Positions 36,667 to 49,382 of a stretch of 64,000 nt of DNA are shown one piece after another. Location of the stretch: assembly GCA_017311185.1 (NCBI GenBank), contig JAESUZ010005469.1, positions 870,001 through 934,000 on the forward strand. Direction: 5' to 3'. Position 1 is the stretch's first letter; each line of letters begins with the position of its first letter. Both the position numbers and the translations under genes were made by a program. Under the pieces are notes generated by a model that made no database searches, was not told the origin of the DNA, and worked only from the letters and a program-made list of their open reading frames with translations. Origin of the DNA: Proteles cristata cristata. Its lineage: Eukaryota; Chordata; Mammalia; Carnivora; Hyaenidae.

Positions 36667-38636
36667 GATGCTGCCGGCAAGGTGCTGGACCGCTGGGCCA
36701 TCATGTCTCGAGAAGAGGAAATCATCACCCTTCAGCAGTTTCTGCGGTTTGGAGAAACCAAATCCATTGTGGAGCTGATGGCAATTCAGGAGAAAGAAGG
36801 GCAGGCTGTAGCTGTACCATCTTCAAAGACAGACTCAGACATAAGGACTTTCATTGAGAGCAATAATCGCACCCGGAGTCCCAGCCTTCTTGCTCACCTA
36901 GAGAACAGCAACCCTTCCAGCATTCATCATTTCGAAAACATCCCCAACAGCCTTGCATTTCTGCTTCCATTCCAGTATATAAACCCAGTCTCAGCCCCGC
37001 TGCTTGGATTGCCTCCAAATGGGCTACTGTTGGAGCAACCAGGACTGAGGCTGCGGGAACCAAGCCTTTCAACCCAGAACGAATACAATGAAAGCAGTGA
37101 ATCTGAAGTCTCTCCCACACCTTATAAGAATGATCAGACGCCTAATAGAAATGCCCTGACCAGCATTACTAATGTGGAGCCCAAAACCGAGCCAGCCTGT
37201 GTGTCCCCTATTCAGAATTCTGCCCCAGTCAGTGATCTGACCAAAACTGAACACCCGAAAAGCTCATTCCGGATTCACCGGATGAGAAGGATGGGGTCAG
37301 CCTCTAGGAAAGGAAGAGTGTTCTGTAATGCATGTGGGAAAACGTTCTATGACAAAGGTACTCTCAAAATTCATTATAATGCTGTTCACCTGAAGATCAA
37401 ACACCGATGCACCATCGAGGGTTGCAACATGGTCTTTAGCTCCCTCCGAAGCCGGAATCGCCACAGTGCGAACCCTAATCCTCGCCTTCACATGCCTATG
37501 CTACGAAATAACCGAGACAAAGATTTAATTCGTGCCACATCAGGAGCTGCTACCCCTGTCATAGCAAGTACAAAATCAAATCTCACACTCACAAGCCCTG
37601 GCCGGCCCCCAATGGGTTTTACCACTCCCCCACTAGACCCTGTCTTACAGAATCCTCTGCCTAGCCAGCTGGTTTTTTCTGGGCTAAAGACTGTGCAGCC
37701 GGTTCCTCCATTTTATAGAAGTTTACTCACTCCGGGGGAAATGGTGAGTCCTCCAACCTCCCTCCCAACCAGTCCCATCATTCCAGCCACTGGCACCATA
37801 GAGCAGCACCCCCCACCACCCTCTGAGCCCGTAGCACCAGTAGTGATGATGGGGACTCATGAGCCCAGTGCTGACCTGGCACCCAAGAAGAAACCCAGGA
37901 AGTCCAGCATGCCTGTGAAGATTGAGAAGGAAATCATTGATACCGCTGATGAGTTTGACGATGAAGATGATGACCCCAACGATGGCGGACCTGTGGTCAA
38001 TGATGTAAGCCATGACAGTCATTGCCATTCCCAAGAAGAAATGAGTCCAGGCATGTCTGTGAAGGACTTTTCTAAACATAGCAGGACCCGGTGCATTTCA
38101 AGGACTGAAATAAGAAGGGCTGACAGCATGACTTCTGAGGACCAAGAACCTGAGCGGGACTATGAGAATGAATCTGAGTCTTCAGAGCCCAAACTAGGTG
38201 AGGAGTCCATGGAAGGTGATGAGCACATTCACAGTGAAGTGAGCGAAAAAGTCCTGATGAGCAGTGAGAGGCCTGATGAGAACCACAGTGAGCCCTCTCA
38301 CCAGGATGTCATCAAGGTGAAGGAAGAATTTACAGATCCCACTTATGACATGTTTTACATGAGCCAGTATGGACTGTACAACGGTGGGGGGGCCAGCATG
38401 GCAGCCCTGCACGAAAGTTTCACATCGTCTCTGAATTATGGCAGCCCTCAAAAGTTCTCCCCAGAAGGTGACCTTTGTTCTAGCCCAGACCCCAAAATCT
38501 GTTACGTGTGCAAGAAGAGTTTCAAAAGCTCCTACAGTGTGAAGCTTCACTACAGGAACGTTCACTTAAAAGAGATGCATGTCTGCACAGTGGCTGGCTG
38601 CAATGCCGCCTTCCCCTCTCGCCGAAGCAGAGACAG
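36667..38636 (+). CDS. BNC2: BNC2 large penultimate coding exon (basonuclin 2, residues about 224-880)
   Basis: It encodes 656 codons plus two bases of a split codon, opening [20 protein letters not shown], which matches human basonuclin 2 as I know it. Visible parts: zinc-finger pair 1 (37324-37491; CNACGKTF...H..VH then C..EGCNMVF...RSRNRH), a Pro/Ser-rich linker, a basic nuclear-localisation segment PKKKPRKSS (37882-37908), an acidic run [11 protein letters not shown], and a Ser/Glu-rich acidic region. Pair 2 starts at 38500 and is completed in the next exon. Two SUMO-type motifs (VKIE at 37915, VKEE at 38317) are present. Basonuclins are nuclear C2H2 zinc-finger proteins linked to epithelial, skeletal, urinary-tract and pigment development, and are thought to act in transcription and RNA processing. 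No stops or frameshifts are seen. BNC1 is the only close alternative, and the linker sequences fit BNC2. Confidence 0.98.
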
Positions 38637-38642
38637 GTCAGT
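38635..38642 (+). promoter_or_regulatory. BNC2: Splice donor of the large BNC2 exon (AG|GTCAGT)
   Basis: The last two exon bases AG join the first base A of the next exon to give an Arg codon, restoring ...SRRSRD-R-HSAN. The donor GTCAGT has C rather than the usual A/G at +3, so it is moderately weak. Confidence 0.92.
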
Positions 38643-38730
38643 AAATCTCCATTGGCTGCTCCTGCTGGGGGTGGAGGGTGCCAGTCATGTTGGACTTAAC
38701 ATTAAAAAAATCCAACTTAGATGTTTTTGA
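38637..38730 (+). other. BNC2: Open read-through tail after the large exon (possible intron-retention C terminus)
   Basis: If the donor is not used the frame stays open for 31 more codons ([11 protein letters not shown]...) to TGA at 38728-38730. Such a product would stop inside zinc-finger pair 2 and lack the third pair. No AATAAA lies within the next few hundred bases, so a stable transcript ending here is not obvious. It may be chance. Confidence 0.25.
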
Positions 38731-41700
38731 TGCACTATAAAGATAGTCTGCAGTGACCATGATGTAACCAAGCTGCCATGCTCATGGAGGATTGTCGCAG
38801 TTGATGCTTGTTATGATTAAGCATGCATAATCATATGCCATCTTACCCTGTAATGCACGCCATTTTTCTCTGTGCTCTGTGTATGTGTGTATGTATGTTT
38901 CCCCATGCATCTAGGTGTGAATAAGTTAACTATGTACACAGTTCCCTGCTTCCTCATGAAGCTTCACTTAGAAGCCGCAACTGCTGTTATATATATTTCT
39001 GCTTTGCCTTGTGGCTTTTTAATTAAGTAAATATATTATCTTCATACACACATATTTATCCAATATAGAAACAGAAATTTACGGATGGAAAGAACCATAG
39101 GTCCAGGACATCGAGACAGCCTGCATCTCCGTAGGTATAACCAGAAATGTTACCATTCTTACATGAGTATTTAGTATGTCCTTGAATTATTTTAAGAGTC
39201 ACGAAAATATTAGAAGAAAATGGGACCAAAATAATTATTAATGTGGGGAAATGGTATGGTGGTATGGATTTCTTTATTTTAACTTCACAGTGTCTTTAAG
39301 TACATCTCTAAAATACAGTCTGTCATGGGAATTATGCACAGAAGGGGAGGCATGCATATACTTTTAGGATCAGTTAGAATATATTATGTCCAGCTTTGAG
39401 ATGACATCACACCTTAGCTATGTGGCTACAGCTCTGAAACAGTTGGGTTTAAACAGAAGCAGCTGGTCTTAAACCTCCAATGTTCTTTCTCAATCCTCAA
39501 GAAAATGTAATATAAATGGAATGTATCAAGGTGGTCAGTAGTGGGGTAACACAGTTATCCTGCACTTGAGATAAGCTTACAAGCAGATCATTTACATAAT
39601 ATACCAGCCCAACCCAGAGTCACACACCAGTTAATTCTTCCTGTTACGGTGGATGTAGCTTTTTGGTTTTACATTGTCTTTTAAAAATAATTTTAGGCAA
39701 AATTTCATCAGGTGGGAAAAAATCAATATATGTAGAAGCAACAAGGAGGTTTCCAAATCACCACCTCCCAAATTCTAGCACTCATCAATTGACTAGAATT
39801 CTTTGACAAAGTAACATATAATGAAAGTACCACTGAAAAGTAGTGACCTTCTAGAATACCCTGTTTTTCTTCATATTTAAAAGATGAATCTTTTTAAAAA
39901 CACTTAAAAATATTTTCCGTAAGTACTGAAATGCAAGGGGCCCAATCCATTAAAAGCAAAATTTCTGACAAAATAAATGGTTTTCTTTATACAACTCAAA
40001 ATATGCTTTGAAGAGAAATCTATGTTTTTAAAGATTTCCCCTCTTCCCCAGAGAGGTATACCTTGTTGTATAAAAAACAGTTAAGTCACAAAGTTCTTTT
40101 CAGTTCTGAGTTATCTTTGACAGTACAAGAATACAGCACATAACATAGCTATAATTTGAATAATAAAGTATACTACTGTACACAACCTCCCATCCCCAAG
40201 TTTGTGAGTAATACTCATTCTTTTATATTTGAAATAGTGCACTTGTGATAATGAGGTTAATGCATTGGATTTTTTTTTAACAAAAATAAAAGACTCATGA
40301 AATTCTGCATAAAATATTTATGGAAATGGAGTGTTTGAAGACAAGCCAAAATTTAAGCTTATTTGCATGAATTCTATCACAGTTTTAGTTGGTTTGCTGA
40401 AAATACTGAAAGTCATAACACTCACATAAATGGCTCTGGGACCAAAAGGCTACAACATCCCAAAGCGTGGCACTTTCATTTATGTCAAACCACTAGAAAA
40501 CACCAGCACTTGTGTTTTTATGTCCTAATTCATAAGGAGGTACTGTTGAAAGGGCGGTTTATCTAAGGAAAAACATTCATTAAGACCAGAAGAATATTTC
40601 CATCTCCATTTTTATTCTAGAGATTAGGATCTTGGCAGATGACAAGCTGTGTGGAAGTGAAGAGTAGTGTCTAGGGTAACTGGGATATTCTAGGCATATA
40701 TTCTTCCACGTGTGTTCAGTCACACAGGAGACTGCAAACCTCAGAAGACAGGTGATACATTTCATTTGGGTGAAATATCACATCACAGCTAATCTTTATA
40801 ATTCTGGAGTTTTGTAACACATACATGAAGAAAAGCAAATTGAAAAAAAATACTGACCAACGTTTTTTTTTTATTCTCACTTAAGTTTTGCTTTTCAGGA
40901 ATACACACATTGTTTGATACCAGGTTTAAAAATGTAACAAAACCTATGATATTTTAATTTGGGCATTTTTTCCCTTAAGAAAAGAACTCATCCTCGTTAA
41001 GTCTGTGACTTGAATTAACATATGATGCAACCATAGCTACCACCACATAATCAGAAACAGTGATGCTTTTGAGGCACCTGCCTCTTCCGACATCTCTGCA
41101 GAGTGAACTCAAACATTACTTGTGCTTCAGCGTGTTACCATCACTTCTTCCATTGATGCTGACTTGGAATTTAATCTCCTCTTTCACAGAGCCTCTTGAA
41201 CCACATCTCTGATCTACCCCTCAGACTTAAACTTTCTGTTTCTCTTCATTTTTGCTGTATTAATCGTGAGAACCCTTGGAATTTTGTGCCCCTCCTTTTT
41301 TCTTCTTCAATTCACTATGAAACTAAGACAAATTTCCTTACCTTTCTCTGAGCCAACAGACCTTCCCAAACAGAAACCCTTCCTTGCCTTTAATCCTGCT
41401 GTCCTTAGGCCTATTTCTTTCCTTTCCCCAGAGTCTTGATTCATCTGTCCTGGACTCCACAGTGTCTTCCTTGTGCAAATAAAGCATTAGAGGGGATTTT
41501 GATTGGGGGCTGAAGTGTGCAAGGATACAAGATATCTAGTGATAAAACTAACAGAATAACCCTCTTTCTTCTGTTTATAAAAGCAGTCTTCTTGTCTTGG
41601 GGCTTAGAACACATTACAGGAATGATACACAGGTCTTCTTAGGCTTTTTCCAAAATGGCTGTACACAAGGAGGAATTGTATTTTTGGTCTCCAAATAGGC

Positions 41701-43049
41701 ATGTTATTAGTAAAATATAAGTAGAAAGATGTTAAACACTGTTTTGGATTTGGCAATTAGAGATTTTCAGGTCTTTATTTAGGTCATTCTAGACTTTATA
41801 AGATGAAGTTGAAACCTTTTTGAAAAGCAGGAGCATTCTTTGTCTAAAGTCATATAAAAGGAGAAGCAGTGAGGAGGAGGTATGTGCACGGTTTGTTAGG
41901 GCTAACTCTAAGCACCATGTTGAAGGTATCCTTTTCTATACAGTTGTGACTGAGTGTGAGTATAATAAATTCAAAAGCAAACTAACGACAGAGCAATATA
42001 CACAAAATCCAGTTCATCCAGTCACTAGGTGGTTGTTGGAATAATTTTTTTCTGAGTTATAGAAGTAACTTTATATTTATAGAAGAAATATAAATTATTT
42101 TCTCTGTGAATGACTATGTGACTAATAGGTAATTGCTAAAGTGTTCTAAGTATATACCAATGATGCTCTGTAGTATTAGACCTGACACTCCCTAAGCACC
42201 CTTCCTTCCTTCTTGTTTATCCCTGGACTTCTTTGCTACTAAGATAGTGTTCTTTCAGGGATTAGGAAGCTGACCCTCTGTTTTGAGGTATACATATGAA
42301 AAACTCCCTGGGAAAAAAAAATTATAATTAACTGGCTTAGAACCTAGTCTTCATAAAGGAAATTTTCTCAAAAACAGTGTCATCATCAGAATTAGCTAGG
42401 CCTAGTTTACTTTACTCATTTTTCATCATCTGTCTTGAATTTTGATCCCTAGGAGGGCTGAGTGGCCATGGATCAGTTGTGATAAGGGAAGCCCATTTAT
42501 AAGTTACATTTGATTTTTATTAAAATAACACCACCAACAACAAATAAATGCCCTCTGTCCTCTTCCCTGAAATTCCTTATCATTTGCTAATACATTAAAA
42601 TCTATATCTGTTTTAGTGATTGGCAATTTTAAAACTCCCTCAACTAAAATGAAGACTTTGTACACTGAAACTGTATGATCTGCTTAGAAAGAGCTGTTTA
42701 TCTCTCATTTTACATCTTACATGATCTTTACCATCTTTGTTCCTCATTTCTGAGAATAGTGGCAACTAATTGTCAAAGTTTATCTTAAATTTTATTAGGA
42801 AGGTAAGCATATAATGTTTAAACTTCAAGGTGTAGGAAAGATTCAGCCCCATGAATAAATTTAAAAACAAAATAATATTTGCTTAGGGTGATTTATAAAT
42901 AAATATGAGGCAACTATTGGTGCCAAGTGTGAACCTTGTCTTTGATTGCTAGTTAAATCAGTCCAGATTTAAACATGTAAACCTCTTGATTTGTATGGAG
43001 GAAGACATCTGTATTTGGTTTATTAAAACCTGCTGATGTCTCCAGAACT
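38731..43049. other. Last-intron sequence, nothing recognised
   Basis: AT-rich and essentially free of recognisable young repeats. Small open frames (for example 40363-40566, 41820-42044) have no domains. Confidence 0.45.
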
Positions 43050-44828
43050 AAATTTGTTCCTATATAGGCCTCTGGGTAGCTGTAGCTAAAAAGCAGAGAT
43101 GTATAGTTTTTGCCTGTCTGATTACCTGACTTCCAGCCCTGTACAGGTGTGCAGGAATAAATTAGCGTGAGCTACCTCTGATGAGCCACTGCATACATTA
43201 ACAACAGAGGTGAGGATGTGAAAACATGCTACCTGCCTCCTGTTACCACCCTCTCAGCAGCCGCATCCATTTTTTCCATCATTCTCTATGTTTGGAAACT
43301 TACAGAGAACTTTTCTAAAGAGAGATTTTCAATAAATGCACATGACTTCGTTACCTTCAAGAAATGAGCCACTTAGCACCAGTTCAAGATAACTATTAGT
43401 ATATTTGCCTTAATAAAATTAGCTGTCAAATACAGAGTGCTAATTTTCTTCAAGTACAAGAAGAGAACTTTAAAGACATCAGCAATTTCATTTCCTATAT
43501 GTTTGCCAATCAAACTGAAACTCCTTTTCCAAAAATCTTTTCTAAAGTGAAGTTATACAGGTCCTCTGGCACTTAAATATTAAGGAAGAGATTTCCCCCT
43601 CTCTCTACTCTATTTGGTTTCACAGTAGAAGCCAGCAGATCAATAGGTCTTTTGTACTTATCTCCATTACTTTCCATCAAAGGCAAACAAACAAAATAAA
43701 TCCCCCTTCTGAGTAATTGCTAGTTGTGCCCTCCTCAAGCGAAACTTTGGTAGTAAGATAAACTTCCGTGTCATTCCTGTCTCTGGGGTTCTTTTTATAT
43801 ACTGGGAGAAGAGCAATGAGCAAAACGGTCTCCTTGTATCATGGGGAGAGACTCTGACAAGCCTAAAGTGAGCCTCGGATCTTCCTAATGATCTCCTGCT
43901 GGCCCAGCTGGATGTAAGACAAGCTCATTTAAGCCTCTGCTGACCTTTCAACTCCTCCACTCCAAGACTACACCAGTCACTTCCACCGTCTTCCAAACTG
44001 AGTACCAGATAGACAACAGAGCTTAATGATGGATGGATGACTTCCTTTTCATGATATAAAGAGATTCTTACACATTTCTATTGATGAGAGTTATATTAGA
44101 TCTCTTATTGATACATAGCTTCCTACACACATAGCTTTGACACAAACATGCTTCCTACGTACTCATTTGTTGTACCTTCTCTTGAAAGGAATAAGCTATT
44201 ACTCTTATAACAGCATGATCTTGAAAATTCAGGCAAAAATTGCCCTTAGAACAGAATGCACATACTGAGTGCACAGGCAGTATTTTTCATGATGGCAACA
44301 CTTGGAAAGGGCCATCTTCCTGACTTTTGCCTCTCTTGGGTCTGCCACTGTTTATTTGACACCCTGATAGACTTTATTGGTCATAAATATCCTTATACAT
44401 AATTATTCGAGATACTTGTTTTGTAGATAATCTTTTCTTTAAAAAAAAAAATAGGCCAATCTTACTGAAAGCAGATTGTAAGACTGCGCACATACATCAG
44501 CAGTTGATTCTATCAGTCCTGATGAGGGTGGTTCTCTTATAGGTGAAAGTCTTACCAGCTCTCTCTCACTATGAGTGATCATTTGTTGTGCTAAGAAGAA
44601 GGGAGACCTTCCTTTCTCTATTGAAATTGCTTAGTGGAGTTTGGGCTGGAAAGCATTTTTCTTCTTTTAAAAGCCTCAGAAATAATTTAAATAATTTAAT
44701 GTTTTTGCTGCAAGACTCCCACAAGATTCAAAGAAACAAATGTGGCAGAATATGAAAGGAGTTTACACTTGCCAAAAAATTATAATGTCATAAAAAAGGG
44801 ATTTAGTAATTTTGATTCTTGAGGGTCA

Positions 44829-44830
<2 letters not shown>
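43050..44830. other. Last-intron sequence, nothing firmly recognised
   Basis: The block 43060-43420 is repeat-free with words such as 'taaattagcgtgagctacc' and could be conserved. The remainder is unremarkable. Confidence 0.35.

Positions 44831-44876
<46 letters not shown>
44831..44876. repeat. (GT)23 microsatellite
   Basis: An uninterrupted 46-bp GT run, likely length-polymorphic. Confidence 0.97.
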
Positions 44877-44879
<3 letters not shown>

Positions 44880-45539
44880 TACACGAATGTGTGAGAAAGA
44901 AACAGCCTGCGAAAGAAGAGGAAAGAATACTTTCTGGGAAAGGACGATTTTTCTTCAGTTACTTAACATAAAACTACACTTTTGAAAAAATACCTAGATT
45001 TTATGTCCCAATGCAAGCTGCTCGAATTAAAACCGGAGTTGTAAATTCCTGGTAAAAAGCTGTTATGCCTGAAGTGTTAGTGATCTTAACTCTAGTACTT
45101 TATGGAGTTTATTACTTCTTTTATTAACTAGGGGGAAAAATGTTACCCACTTCTAGTTTAATTCTTTTTCTTGCTTGCTCTAATTATTTTGACTTTACCT
45201 TGGGAAAAAAAAGCCAAGTGTTTCTAGCTGAACATATATAAGTGATGCTTCAATTTTGCTAGAGCATATATCAGTCTGAATTATTACCAGCTATTCAAAA
45301 ATTATGCTAACGTTCTAATCTAAATGCATCCACATAATGTATATGTGTGTTTATACATAAACATCCACATAAATAAGAATATCAAAAGACAGATCATCCT
45401 TAATAGCCAGAATAGACATCTTCATCTTGGAAAGTAATGTATGAAGTTACTTTATCACATTGACGGGGAATAACAAGGTTTTGTAAGTAAAAGGGACAGA
45501 TTTGGACAATGAGAACAACAGACATTCAGAGGGAAGCCT
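44877..45539. other. Last-intron sequence, nothing recognised
   Basis: AT-rich sequence with no supported feature. Confidence 0.45.
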
Positions 45540-45900
45540 CTTTGGTTAGATAGCCAGCTGAGGGGGCCCACTCTGACCCTACTGCCTTTTTAGTCCGCTC
45601 TGTCACTGAGGGGGCACTGGTGGGTCAGCTCGCTCACTAGTAATTGTGTTTTACAGACTTCTAAAGCAATTGGCTCAGTCAGTCCCAATTCAATAAAAGT
45701 GGAGAGCAAGAGAGAGAGCACTTTTGTTCTATTTTTTACTTGAAATTATTTCATTCAGCAGTCTGTCTTTTTTATTACCAGGACTTGACATTAGCACTCC
45801 AAGCTATATTAGCATCCATTTCAGCAGTTCAGTAATGGTATTAAAAAAACACTTAACTTCAACGGTGAATGGTTGTATGACAGTACCATAAAAAATCCAC
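45540..45900. other. Candidate conserved non-coding element
   Basis: Repeat-free sequence with homeobox-type and other motif words: 'ctcactagtaattgtgtttt', 'aagcaattggctcagtcag', 'cattagcactccaagctata', 'ttagcatccatttcagcag'. It contains a G/C-rich patch (ggggcactggtgggtcagct). Inferred from composition only. Confidence 0.35.
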
Positions 45901-46289
45901 ATTAAGAAAAAACTCATGTATTTGTCCCAGCAAATTATTTTTCACTTGTTTAACCACTTCAAAAATACGTTCTTGTGATGGGTATTCACGAGGACCTTCT
46001 TGTTCTCAGAAGCAGCCAACGGTGGTGCTCTGTTGATTAGGGAATTAGGGAAAGAGGAGAGGGATATCAGTAGGGAGAAAGTAGGTAAAGATGCTATTTA
46101 CCCTGTAGTTAGATTACCTTCCATTCATCAGCAGAGATGGAATTGGCAACCTCAGAGCACCCAAGGTGAAATTCTTGGATCCTCCTGTATAGCTGGGATT
46201 TGATTTTGAACCCAACACTCTCCAAACTTGGGAGCAAAGCCTAACTACTTTGGCACTGCAGTGTGCTCATAAATGACTACATTAGGTTC
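45901..46289. other. Last-intron sequence, nothing recognised
   Basis: A 67-codon open frame at 46000-46203 shows no domain. Confidence 0.4.
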
Positions 46290-46720
46290 TAAATTTTGAT
46301 TAAACATTCAGTAATTAATCAATGGTAGACATGAAGCAGTTGGCAAGGGCCAGAGCTGCAAAATGTTTAAGACATAAAACATTACGAAGTAATTAGAATA
46401 TGCTCCTTCAAGAGAAGGATTGCCTTCAATAAAGAGGTAAATGATAGCATCCTGTTTATTGTGGACGTAGGCAGCCAGAGCGATATGATAAACTGCTGGA
46501 GATACACATATCAGTAATCATCCACATTATTAGTGCCATTAATCATAATTCCAAAAATATGACAGCAGCAGCCAACTTTTTGACCAATTTTGCTTCTGCC
46601 TGTTGGCCATTATAACTTTGCTAATAGACTGCAGAGCTCCTGTGCATGGCAGTTTGCGTTGAGAATAGAAGGTTAATTATATTTGAGCTGCTGATTTTTT
46701 CTCTCCTTGGAAAAGGCTTA
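46290..46720. other. Candidate conserved non-coding element
   Basis: Repeat-free block crowded with TAAT/ATTA and octamer-like words: 'ttcagtaattaatcaatgg', 'gaagtaattagaatatgc', 'tcagtaatcatccacattat', 'gtgccattaatcataattcc', 'ggttaattatatttgagc'. It is the densest such cluster in the window and the best enhancer candidate by eye. Confidence 0.42.
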
Positions 46721-48179
46721 GCACTTTGACAATCCCAAGAGCTCACTGTTGTTAAACCAGTAAAAGTACTTTATTGAAATTTTCTTTGTTGGGCAGGAAT
46801 GAGGAGATGTTTCAAATAAGATATAAGCGCCAGGCTGGGATAGCCGCTAATGTTTCTTGCTCCAAAGTGATCTTGGGGCAGCAAGATGAACTCAGTGGTT
46901 TCTTTAGATCACATTGTTCTCATTTCTCTTTTGTAGATGGGTAAAAATTTCAGCACTATATGGTGGTACAGCAGGGAATCCCACAAGATTAGAGGTAGTC
47001 TCCATATGTAAGACTAAGAAGTTGGGGGGAGTGGTTCATAATATTGAGAGAAATAAGCACCTTTTCAATATAAAATTCTGATTTCCCTATGCTAGTGTAA
47101 ATAAAATGTAAAAATAGTTTCACAAAAATTGAATGTTTCTAAAAATTGATAATGTTCAGTAGCATAGGCGCATTGCTGGTTTAGTTAACTGAAGTTTTCG
47201 TGTTTTCATTGGTAGTTTTAACATCATTTAACCAAAAACATAAATTAGATTTTGTGCATTCTTTTTGTTCATGTATCTTAAGTACTTTCATTTTCAATTA
47301 GAATTCTAAATGAGGCCATAGCTAAATAATAATACTGATTGATGATCTAGGAAATTCTGTCCCTTCCCTTCGGGAACTCCTACATCCCTAGTGTTATCTT
47401 TTTAAAAGATCTTAAACTAACTGTTTTAATGATGTAACACATTTGAACATTTAGTCTTAGGCAGTATGTCCTTTGAAAAAGATCTAGGAAGAAATTGAGG
47501 TTTCATGTTGTGCATGTTATTTTTGAAATGGCAGAAAATTTTTAATGTCAAGAGAAGAATTCATCCCTCTTAATTTTAGACATGTCCTCTAAGCTTTTTA
47601 TATAAGTAGACTTCAACACAAGGGTTGGAAGACCTGAGGGTTCATCCAGGGTAAATATGTATTTATATATAAAATTCAGAATTATAGCTCAGCTTCATTT
47701 AATTCCTTAAAAGATGCCAGTGTCCATGGCCTTTTTCATACCCACCAAAAGTAGTAAACTGAGCACCATATGAGCTGCCTGATTGAGAAAATTTCCAAAT
47801 GCTGTGAAAACATAACCCTCTTCACAGTGTAGCACGCGCCTGTCACTTTACAGTGCAACAGGTACCTATTGAATTCAGTCAGCACCCTGGAGAAGCCTTG
47901 ATGTTGTCAGATGCAACTCAGAAGTAAAATGGTTAGGGAACAGGGCTGTTGGATATCAATTCTACACTTAACCTGAGCATCCGGCATACACATTTTCCAT
48001 CTACCAATCTGCCTTCCCAAATGCCATTACTACATTAACATTTTTTATGCATTCCACAGCAATGACAAATTGTTTTCTAACTGTAGCACCAGATTTAGTA
48101 TGCGAAAGACACATTTGCCTCTGCCAACAAACCAATAATTCTCACTAACATCTTCAGAGTTACAACATTTATAAAGTTG
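46721..48179. other. Last-intron sequence, nothing recognised
   Basis: AT-rich with no supported feature. Confidence 0.45.
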
Positions 48180-48620
48180 CAAAGTGGAGTAAACAAACCA
48201 TCTGTTTGGCTTTTCCATATATGTCATGCTTTCTTATTAGCATATTACGATTCATTTAGTAAACAAATTTGGTGATTTCGTTCACGTCAAAGTTAGGTCG
48301 GAAGCTTGAAGATGATTAACATTGCTGGGACATACACATTAATACATTGCTTCCTCGGCAAAGTTAAATGGCTTCTCAGGAGAATCGCCCCTTGTTGACA
48401 AGATGAGACTGTCAATTTTGTTTGCCTGCCACATTAGGGGCCGTGAGGGGATGGCGGGCTCTGAGAGAGGGGAGTCATGTAGGCAGCATAATTCACTGTG
48501 AATTGAGAAAAGAAGTCTAATTCTGATAAATGGTCGACCCCAATACATCCTACCTGTTATTACAACAGACGTGCCGTATCTGTGCAGTAAATTAGCTAAA
48601 CCCCTAAAGAGTTTGGTGGG
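48180..48620. other. Candidate conserved non-coding element
   Basis: Low-repeat block with retained CpGs in an AT-rich intron ('gatttcgttcacgtcaaagt', 'ttaggtcggaagc', 'gaatcgccccttgttgacaa', 'aacagacgtgccgtatctg') and several ATTA cores. CpG retention in non-island intron sequence hints at constraint or a recent origin. Confidence 0.38.
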
Positions 48621-49319
48621 AGCTTATCTTCAAGTGAATAATTTGAATGTAGAGGGAACTGTCTGCGTGACCAGTATGGATGATTTGTTTTATATTTTGA
48701 AAGAGATTGAAGTGACTGAATTTCATACTTTTAATTTGCAAGAATTTGCTTAGCTTTTATTTCTTGCATTTCATATGTACTTCTTTTGGAGTTTTTTTTT
48801 TTAAGCATTCACTAAAATTACACATTCAGTTTTTGTGTGTGTGTGTGTGAGCTAGAGATGGTTTTCAGCTCTTTTGGAGAGAATCTTTAAATAATAGCCT
48901 ATAGAACAACTACTAGTTTGCAGAAATATATACTATCAAAAATGTCATTTAACCCACAGAGCTGTAAGCCTCCTACCATTAATTCAAAAATTTGGGAGGG
49001 TTAATACAGCAAATAATGTTATAGCCATCCAGATAAGAAAAGAATTAATGAGGGGCACAGAATTTAATTTTTCATTTCTTTGGATTTGGATAGATACACG
49101 TTTCTGTTTAGTAGGAGTATTGTTGATTCAGTATCCCACAGTACTTTCAAATCAGGCAGGTAGGTTTCTCTAGATTGGTTATAAATTCATTTCTCTATCC
49201 CCATATATGCATTCATACATAAATATACATACACATACATACACACCATATATGTGATATCTATGATATCTGTTTTGTGTACATCACTGACATTCTGGAC
49301 GGTATAATTTGAGAAGAGT

Positions 49320-49382
<63 letters not shown>

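Noticed and set aside
37723..38565. 118- and 123-codon antisense open frames over the large BNC2 exon
   Set aside because: They are shadows of the coding strand's codon structure; no domain and no promoter evidence.
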